From Vigna angularis (Eukaryota; Streptophyta; Magnoliopsida; Fabales; Fabaceae), in the NCBI RefSeq assembly GCF_016808095.1, contig NC_068970.1:38102630-38166629 (forward strand): a DNA stretch of 64,000 bases. Direction: 5' to 3'. Under the pieces are notes generated by a model. That model did not search any database and was not told where the DNA came from. It saw only the letters and a list, made by a program, of their open reading frames with translations. Positions 56,299 to 64,000 of this stretch are shown here, piece by piece; the stretch's first letter is position 1, and the number at the start of each line of letters is the position of its first letter. The translations under genes were made by a program, and so were the position numbers.

Positions 56299-57975
56299 GG
56301 GTGTTGCTCCCTCCACCACCACCCTATACTTCTTCCACCTCCCCACATTATTTTAAATACAATTATATCCTTAAGTTAAAAAGATTTGTACTTTTACCCT
56401 ATTTTAAATAATTTGAAACCCTAATTTTACTTTCCCAGCACCCACCCACGAAACTCTCTTCCTCTTTTCCCATTTCTGTTTCACCTCCCCCACCTCCCGC
56501 ACTTCCATTCCTTTTTCTTCCCAGTTTTTTTTTTGGTTTGAAAGCTTCCATTGCCGCCGTGGTGTGAATGAGCGCCACCGCCGTGGTGTGGAGGAACATC
56601 GAGGAGCGTCCAGAGCATCAACCAGCGTGAGGAAGTATACATCAACGGAGGTGACATCTTTCAACCGATGTCCCCTAATAAAACAAACCCTAAAATAAAA
56701 AACGTTGATATCTTCAACGGATGTCAACATCCGTTTAAGGTAAAACGGATGTTGACATCCGTTTAAGGTAAAACGGATGTCGACATCCGTTTTTCCTTAA
56801 ACGGATGTTACTCCCTCCATCACCACACACAACTCTTTGCACCTCGTCGTTCCTTTTTTGTCCTTCGTCCTTCAGTAAAATTTAAATGAATGTGCGTTGA
56901 TTTTTCTTAAACGGAGTTCAACTTCCGTGGATAGATGATGAAGAAACGGATGTTACAGAGAGGGTCACGGATGTTGATATCCGTCCAACCAGTACTCAAT
57001 TCTTTTGTTTGCTAACGAAGAAACGAAACAAAAAAATTAGAGTTATTCAAACTCAAACCCTAACATTACAAAAAAGAACCAATGTATCGACTTTTCTCTT
57101 GCATTCGCCATGACTAAGGATCTTCCCTTGAATCTCTCCTTGCATCAAAACCTACGTATCCATTCGATGAAAGTAGCTTAAGATGATGGAAAAGTAGGGA
57201 ACAATGTGGGTGTAAAACCTAGTTAGTGCAGACTAGGTAGAAGAATATGGAATCAAGGAAGTCGATGCTTTTATGGAAGCTCTTTGAATTAATTGAACTT
57301 CAATAGTTGGTCTGATGTTGTAAACGGAAAAGAAAAAAAAAGAGTTTGGAAGAAAATAGAAGTAGTGGTGGTGCATTAGAAGGCGTTGATGACTTGTTCG
57401 AAAGATCAAATAGTTGGCATGCATGATGAGAGGCGTGGACTTGGGTGTGCCCATCAATGGACACAGCCACTGCCAATATCAACAACAACATTATTTAATG
57501 GGAAAGTGGCAGTGTTAAGCCAGTGTCAAGGGTTGCCATTTTAACACCCCTACCAGTCATTCTTTCTATACTATTATTTCCTCAATCTTAATTAATTTTT
57601 TAATTAATCTATTATTTAATCTTCCTTCTCTATCATTAAAGGTGGCGGTGGAGGAAGGATGGAGTTGGATGAGACATGCACGGTCGTGATGGTAGACGTT
57701 CATTGGCTGTGAGAGCTTAGGTGGAACGAAACTCCTTTCTAGCGTGGAGGTGCAGATGTTTAGAAAGATTTAGGATTTTAAAAAAGATAAATAAAATTAA
57801 ATGGTAAAAGTTAAATTAAGGTAAGGTATTTTTGGAATGAAAATAATAATGAAGAGGTGTAGGGAGTATTTGGGATGGTGGAGGGAACAACTCTAAAAAA
57901 TTTTTTTTACTGAGGGACAAAATAGTAAAGGAGAGGTGGAGGGAGAAAGGTGTGGTGGTGGAGGGAGCAACACCC
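56299..57975. mobile_element. Mutator-like element, composite
   Basis: Outer ends GGGTGTTGCTCCCTCCACC and GGTGGAGGGAGCAACACCC are flanked by exact 9-bp copies AACTATAAG (56290-56298, 57976-57984). A palindrome array like that at 48.9 kb lies at 56717-56803. Further family-like ends occur inside: GTTACTCCCTCCATCACC at about 56810 and GGATGGTGGAGGGAACAAC near 57875-57893. The core at 57650-57890 resembles the 3' part of the Pack-MULE at 58.5 kb. One family member therefore appears to have inserted into another with loss of sequence. No transposase is present. Confidence 0.88.
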
Positions 57976-57984
57976 AACTATAAG

Positions 57985-58517
57985 GCTTTTACATCCTACA
58001 TGCCTAATTTCTCCGCACACCCGATTTTTTTGTACACCCACACAAATGTTTAAAATGACCATTTTATTTTTTGAAAAAGTGACTTTCAGAATATATATTT
58101 CCAAAACTTTTCAAAACAGGCTTTTCAAAATTTTCGAAATAAAATTTCTGAAATGGAATTTCAAACAATAATTTTTTGGAAATTTCATTTTATAATCAAT
58201 TTTATGAAACAAAATTTTCAGAATTAGATTTTCGAAAAAAATAATTTTGGAATATGAATTTAAGAAAAAACTTTTCAGAACACATATAATGTCTTCCCCA
58301 ATAGGTTTTCCGGCCCTTACATTAAATGTGTTCTAGAAAGACCGAAATTTATAAAATATGTTTCAAAACGAGTTTTTTTTTTGTTTTTTTTTTCACACTT
58401 TCTCTTCTACAATGTTCTATTTTTCTATTATTGTGGGGTGCAGTTAATAATCATGGAGTGCAGAAGCAATAACTAAAATCTAACTATTATATTTGGGTAA
58501 TGAGTTGTTTGGGATAA
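57985..58517. other. AT-rich spacer between two Mutator-like elements
   Basis: Words of the TTTCAAAA/TTTTCGAAAT type recur between 58080 and 58290, hinting at a small decayed foldback. No gene is seen. Confidence 0.4.
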
Positions 58518-58761
58518 AGGCTTGAAGGGAGTTACTCCCTCCACCACCACACACGACTACCTATACCTCCACATTACTCTTTTATCCTTTAGTAATATTG
58601 GATGTCAATGAACGGATGTCAACGTCCGTGGAAGGACAAACCCACCACCACACACGACTACCTATACCTCCACGTTACTCTTTTATCCTTTAGTAATATT
58701 GGATGTCAATGAACGGATGTCAACGTCCGTGGAAGGACAAACGGATGTCAACATCCGTTGA

Positions 58762-59468
58762 TCATTTTCTCTCCCTGCAAGACGCATCCACGTTGTCGCC
58801 AATGCAGTTTGCCGCCGCTCAGCAGCCGCAGCACCACCAAGTTGCCCTGGGCGAGTTTGATTCAAAGGCGAGTTCCAATAACACGTACAATAGCTGCAAG
58901 AGCGGGTGCACCAGCTACATGGGGTCGCCGAGTTCACTAGCGAGTTACGAGAGTCGGCGAGTGCAAAGGAGCGTAAGCAGCCACTCGCTCCAGAAGAATA
59001 GTGCTGGACCCCACCACCCTTTTTCTCCTCTCTTCGCTCGGTTGCTTGACTCCCAAAACGGTTCCGTACGGAGAGCTTGCAGTACCGGTGACCTTCATGT
59101 CCCTTTTTTTGGCTCGCTAATTACAAACACACATCTTATTAACTACACTAATACACACTTATATGTATATTATGCACTTTTAATTATACTTCAAATTGCA
59201 CTTTCAAATCGTACATTGGCAATTCAGAAACAACATAAAAAATAAACCTGTAATTGTAAACACATCTCAAATTATGACTTTTAACTCATTTTTATATATT
59301 TGAATGTTAGTATTTTGAAATTTTAATTTTAAACATTCAAGATGTATATCTATCAATAAGTATATATATTATTTATTTATCTTGTCCAGGTCGCACGTTA
59401 ATCTAATGAGAAAGAGACCAATTTCATTTGAAGCACTGTAATTGTCCTGGATCTATGAGCTTTTTGAG

Positions 59469-59517
<49 letters not shown>

Positions 59518-60068
59518 ATATAATATTAAAGTGCTCATAATTTCATTTAGTACACCACTTAAACAATAATGATCAACTTCATGACAGAAAACTTGAAGTT
59601 ATTTTTGCTGTTTGGTTCACTGTATATACCTACTTAGCAGTCCATGGAGTTTTTTCGTGTACTGTCAGAACCTTTTGATGTGTTCCCTTTTTGGTTAGTT
59701 TTTTTTAATATACTTTATTTGTAGTGATGCACACAAAAGATATCGGCTGGTTTAAAACATAAAGTATAAATTAAACTTTGCTTTTGTTGGAGATTATGGA
59801 ATTGGAGAAAAGTGGAAGTGAAATCTTAATACATTTGTAAATGATTTTGTTGTAATGTAAATTGATTTTTTGGTGATCTTTTGTATATACAGAGATTTCG
59901 ATGCAATATTATCATCATTCAGATAATCCATTGTCGAGTGAAAGTAGCTTGATCATAGAAGAAATGAGCAGAACCAGTCCTTATAGCCCAGAGGAGAAGA
60001 AAGTGAGGATTGAGAGATATAGGAGCAAGAGAAATCAGAGGAGCTTCGGCAAGAAAATAAAGATATAG
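58762..60068 (+). pseudogene. captured CCT-motif gene fragment
   Basis: The first segment (58762 to about 59087) encodes a Gln/Ser-rich stretch with MQFAAAQQPQHHQVALGEF, SPSSLASYESRRVQRSVSSH and LLDSQNGSVRRACST. After a ~0.8-kb AT-rich intron, CAG|AG at 59893 opens a second exon: NPLSSESSLIIEEMSRTSPY, then SPEEKKVRIERYRSKRNQRS and FGKKIKI with a stop at 60066-60068. The latter is the first half of a CCT domain; the downstream half (normally RKTLADSRPRVRGRF) is absent. Donor CCG|GTGACC at 59088 keeps frame. CCT proteins act in flowering and light or circadian transcription. The ORF is open across both exons, so a truncated, possibly dominant-negative product is conceivable. Confidence 0.82.
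59476..59513. repeat. (AT)n microsatellite in the Pack-MULE intron
   Basis: About 19 TA repeats lie in the intron of the captured gene fragment. Confidence 0.92.
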
Positions 60069-60629
60069 TTTATTTTATTTTTTTCAGATGCAGTTTTATA
60101 ATAAAATTTATATGTTGAGCAACTTTGTTCTCACTGCAATACTTGAAATAGTTAATATTTACCATCGAACTATGTGAATACTATTTTTCATATCAGAAAA
60201 AAAAAGTGAAAGTGAGATTTGGACGAATTTGAAATAAACTGCAGCATCATGGACAGATGAGAGGAAAGTTTTTGCTGAAAAACCATGTTGCCCTATAAAA
60301 GGTTGCATCATATCATGCTAAAATCATGAGGGTTTGACAAATCCTGATCGAATTAGTGATTCTTTTAACACAAAGTTCGCTCATGATCTTTGCACGGTCA
60401 CGGCAGTAGAAGTTGATATGGCTGACGAGAGTTTGGGCAGAACGAAACTCCCCTTCCGCAGTATGTGCAGGTGTTGAAGGGTGGAGGTGTAGGAGTGTAG
60501 AAATATTTAGAGTTTTAAAAAGAAAGTAAATAAAGTTAAATTGATATAAGATAATTTTGGAATAAAGAAAATAGTGAGGAGGTGTAGGAAGCACCTGGAG
60601 TGGTGGAGGGAGCAACACCCAGGCTTGAA

Positions 60630-61186
60630 ATACCTTGTTTATGTCTGATTGGGCAGTCAATGAAACCAATATGAAAGAGTTGTTAAAAAGAGGAAGGAAT
60701 ACCACTTTTCTTTATTCATTTTTGGGAGTGAAACTCTTTTTCTGATCTGCTTGCTAAGATGGGAAATTAGTGTGGTGTTGCATCTGCCGCTATTTGATTC
60801 AGATGCTCGGGGATTGGTATATACTATTTTTTTTCATCTTTCACTGCTTTAACGAGTTTTCGCGGATAAACTTATCAATATTAATAAATAGTAAAACAGT
60901 TGCATCTTTTAATTACGCGATTAAGAGTTTATTATTTTATATCATATATAAATAATATTTATTTATAAGCGTAAATCTTTTCAATAAATTTTTTTATGTC
61001 ATTTTATACAAAATGCATTATTTTTATTTCAAAGATGGATAAAATAAAATAAAATATGCTTTACCTTGTGTATTAAAAATTAAAAATGATAACATCTAAT
61101 TAAAGCAATTTTCCCCACTACAAGAAACAAAGGAAAACTTAATAATAGGATATCCAGATCGAGCGGTTAAGAGAGTTGGCCGATCA
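60630..61186. other. AT-rich spacer with an isolated CACTA-type end
   Basis: CACTACAAGAAA at about 61117-61128 looks like a CACTA terminus, but no partner end or transposase is visible. No gene is supported in this stretch. Confidence 0.4.
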
Positions 61187-62466
61187 GTTAGTTGGATTGG
61201 GCCGTAGTTAGGTCAGCGTGACTTATACTAAGAGTAATGTGTTGATGAGCTAATAAGTAATTGGGTCAGCGCTTAAATTATTATTGGGCTAATAGTCCAA
61301 CAGAGGATAAAGTAATCAAAGATATCAGATTAAAGATATTGATCAGATATTGATAAAGCTGTTTATAAGCAACCGACCGGATTTTAAGGTAAATCTGTTT
61401 AAGGTAAGTTCGTTTATATTTTATTGGGCTTATGGAAACCTATAAGTACAGAGTCAAGGCAAAAAGTCAAGTATGTTTTACTCATGCTATACTGAGTTTA
61501 CAATACTCGATTACGATAATACTTGTTAGTGAGCAAAAGCTCCTTCAACAGACGCCTAACTTGAGAGTCGGAGTGCCTTTGCAGGTACCTCCCCCTTTTT
61601 GTCAAGGAGGTGTTGGTGTGGGTTCCCTTCTCCCCCGACCGCCAGGTTCAGTATGGGCAAATCGGTCCCCGTTATGACTACCCTCATTATCCCTATTTTT
61701 GTTTGAGGCGGATAATTCAGGTGGGGTCGTTGTGCGCTTAAGGTGGCAATTTCTTCTACATGTTTCCGTTGTAACTCCTGTTGTTCCTGTATGGTCTGTG
61801 CCTGTGCTTTGATCTGGGCCTGTAACTCTCTGATTAGATCTTTGGTGTTCTACTCTTCCATGTTTCTTGTGGTCACCATTGGGTGTCTTCAAGCCTCGGG
61901 CTCCACGGTGGGCGTCAAAATGTTTAAGTATGGATGTTGTGGGACCGAGATATTGACCTGTTTAACGTGCTTTCCTTGTTTCCGATCGTCTGATTGCTTG
62001 AGCCGCTCGTTTTCTTTCACTCTGGACCGTTTGACCACCTCCTTGACAGAAAAAAAGGGGAATGTACTTGCAAAGGCACTCCGACGCTCAAGCTAGGCGT
62101 CTGTTGAAGGAGCTTTTGCTCACTAACAAGTATTATCGTAATCGAGTATTGTAAACTCAGTATAGCATGAGTATAACGTACCTAGCTTTTTGCCCTGACT
62201 CTGTACTTATAGGTTTTCATAAGCCCAATAAAATATAAACGAACTTACCTTAAACAACTTAACCTTAAAATCCGGTCGCTTGCTTATAAACAAGCTTTAT
62301 CAATATTTGATCAATATATTTAATCATATATCTTTGATTACTTTATCCTCTGTTGGACTATTAGTCCAATAATAACTTAAGCGCTGACCTAATTACTTAT
62401 TTGCTCATCAACACATTACTCTTAGTATAAGTCACGCAATCGCTGACTCAACTACGGCCCAATTGT
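61187..62466. mobile_element. Tat-type LTR fragments in inverted orientation around a gag start
   Basis: The left arm (about 61187-61600, + direction) and right arm (about 62070-62466, - direction) carry the same LTR sequence, for example GCTCCTTCAACAGACGCC against GGCGTCTGTTGAAGGAGC. Between them, on the - strand, is a primer site like TGACGCCCACCGTGGAGCC (61900-61918; tRNA-Lys type) and the start of gag (MVTTRNMEE, then a coiled coil down to 61602). The rest of the element is missing, so this is a rearranged remnant. Confidence 0.78.
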
Positions 62467-63159
62467 GATAGGATTCACGAGTTGAACAAGTAGTAAGATA
62501 AATAGCAATATTGTACAAAATTTTAAAATTAAAAGCATTTCACAAAGAAAAATAAATTGAATATTTTGTTATGACATTACTTTTCTTTTAAGAAAAATAA
62601 CTAAAGTCCTAATTCAATTAGGCCTTTTATTTAGTCTTTATAAAGTAATAGTCGTGTGACGTGAGACACTCTTTTTTCAAAAAATTTATCCCACTTAAGT
62701 AAATATAAAATAAAATTAAATTCGTAATTTACATATTTAGCAAATTCTCAACGTTTGATGAAGGTACCTTTGCGAAACGACGTGTCGTCTTGTGCAGTAT
62801 ATACAGAGGTAGAGTTTTTCGATGGCAGAGATAAGAGAAGAGAAGAGACACTGCAGTTTTATAGTGGAAAGAAACTGCGTTGTGTTTGTGTGTGCAGGAC
62901 GGTTAAGGGTCACTCGTCCCATCGAAGAGCTACTTGACCTTACCCACTGAACCATTCCTACTCAGCAACACTCTTCACTTCACTCTTCGGGTTAGTTACT
63001 GTCTTTCTCGGTATTTCAACCCTTAACATAACACTGCACAAAACCCTCTTTTGTTTTTCCCTTTTTTGTTTCATGTTATTCTTGATTTTGTTTTTTTAAT
63101 CCCAATTGCCGTTGCAATCGCAATCTCCAAATCGCTGCCGCAATTTGCAGAGCCTTCCG
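62467..63159 (+). promoter_or_regulatory. promoter and 5' leader of API5
   Basis: AT-rich sequence passes into a CT-rich leader after about 62800. A GTTAGT donor at about 62990 and TTTGCAG acceptor at 63144-63150 suggest an intron in the 5' untranslated region. No other ORF is credible. Confidence 0.4.
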
Positions 63160-64000
63160 ATGACTGATCCTGCCGAAGAGGCTGCTTACATCGAGAAGCT
63201 ATACGAATACGGGGAGCAGCTCAACAATGCCAAGGATAAGTCTCAGGTTCGGAATTTGCTTTTCGATTCTTACTTTTCTCGGTTTAGGGTTTTGGATTCC
63301 GATGTTCGAGCTTACAATTAGGGTTTTGGATTGTTTTGTGGTGTTCGCAGAATGTGCAGGATTACCAAGGGATCATTGATGCGGCGAAGACGAGTGTGAA
63401 GGCGAAACAGCTGGCTGCGCAGCTCATTCCCAAGTTCTACAAGTTCTTTCCTGACCTTTCTGGCCCCGCTCTTGATGCCCATCTTGATTTGGTCGAGGCT
63501 GAAGAACTCGGGGTACGTATTTTTCTCCTTTCGTTATATATCATAGAATTTGTTATTCTACATCAGTGAGTGTGTGGTGGTGACTAAGAAATGGCGTCCT
63601 GTTCAAAATGGAAGAAAATCAAGGGAGGTTTTGTCCCCACTGTCATTAATATTATGTTGCTATGCTACTTCTCTCCAAGTCTAGCGATGGTTTTAAAACT
63701 AGACTAGCGGTTGAACTGCCAAGGCTTCTGAGTCATGATTGTGTTGGTTCAACGGGCTAAATTAATTAAGGTTAGTTGGAGCGAAGATAGTTAGTGGAGG
63801 ATACATCTAAAGGGAAACAATGATATTTATTAGATTTAAACCAAACATTGGTAATGGAGAAAAGAAGTCTTCTGCTTTACTGTATCTTGGTGGTTCTGTT
63901 TTCTCTCTGGATTTCTACTAGTGAACTATGTATGTGCTGAGGTTTCTTTCCACTGTTTGGTGTTTTTCTGTTGCTTCACAGGTTCGTGTACAAGCAATTA
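63160..64000 (+). CDS. API5: API5-like protein (apoptosis inhibitor 5), 5' part
   Basis: Exons 63160-63246 and 63351-63512 and the start of exon 3 (63982 to the window end) are all in phase 0. The protein begins MTDPAEEAAYIEKLYEYGEQ and continues NVQDYQGIIDAAKTSVKAKQ, LAAQLIPKFYKFFPDLSGPA and VRVQAI, the start of the HEAT-like helical repeat of plant and animal API5/AAC-11. API5 is a nuclear protein; in animals it restrains E2F1-driven cell death, and in rice a homologue is needed for tapetal programmed cell death through DEAD-box helicase partners. The gene continues beyond the window, so most of the protein is not visible. Confidence 0.93.

Larger units (their letters stand above)
58527..60620 (+). 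mobile_element. Pack-MULE carrying a CCT-domain gene fragment
   Basis: Ends GGGAGTTACTCCCTCCACC and GGTGGAGGGAGCAACACCC are flanked by exact 9-bp copies AGGCTTGAA (58518-58526, 60621-60629). The left subterminal region has a 101-bp tandem duplication (58541/58642) with AACGGATGTCAACGTCCG-type palindromes. Inside are two exons and an intron of a host-type gene, but no transposase. The right subterminal region (60390-60600) matches that of the 56.3-kb element. This combination defines a Mutator-like element that has captured a gene fragment. Confidence 0.9.

Noticed and set aside
61117..61128. CACTACAAGAAA as a complete CACTA element
   Set aside because: No second terminus, subterminal repeats or transposase lie within reach; only the isolated end is noted.

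Overview
This is nuclear plant DNA, most likely from a papilionoid legume of the Vigna/Phaseolus type. Reasons: intron-containing genes with GT..AG borders, plant-only gene families, AT-rich intergenic DNA, and dense nested LTR retrotransposons, CACTA remnants and Mutator-like elements. The species assignment is inference from general resemblance and was not tested by a search.

Four host genes can be modelled. (1) A five-exon GDSL esterase/lipase, + strand, 2175-4992 (363 aa). (2) A 15-exon gene, + strand, 34007-46619 (468 aa), recognised as SNI1, the negative regulator of systemic acquired resistance and SMC5/6-associated protein; introns 5 and 8 are swollen by transposons. (3) A three-exon class III peroxidase of the PER19 type, - strand, 47299-51323 (347 aa), tail-to-tail with SNI1. 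(4) The first exons of an API5 (apoptosis inhibitor 5) homologue, + strand, 63160 to the window end.

Between 5.3 and 18.3 kb lies one complete but decayed Ty3/gypsy Tat-type element on the - strand (414-bp LTRs, TSD AAGAT, tRNA-Lys-like primer site). It has a dual-RNase H gag-pol and an opposite-strand ORF behind its own TATA box. An Athila-like element (TSD GTGGG, tRNA-Asp-like primer site) sits inside its gag. From 20.2 to 22.9 kb is a CACTA element with recognisable transposase, broken by a 5.6-kb non-autonomous Athila-like element (22.9-28.5 kb) whose interior carries an array of small hairpins. Head-to-head LTR fragments follow at 29.5-31.2 kb.

SNI1 intron 8 holds a four-layer nest of copia-type insertions, the youngest with LTRs that look identical. 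Intron 5 holds two solo LTRs. A family of Mutator-like elements with GGG(A/T)GTT termini and exact 9-bp target duplications occurs at 48.5, 56.3 and 58.5 kb, with a less perfect copy at 0.3 kb. The 58.5-kb copy is a Pack-MULE carrying two exons of a CCT-domain gene.

The most notable signals are the three-hairpin array at 25.9-26.2 kb, the CCT Pack-MULE, the arrays of a 20-bp palindrome inside the Mutator-like elements, and consensus E2F-type sites both in the SNI1 promoter and in two related solo LTRs inside SNI1.
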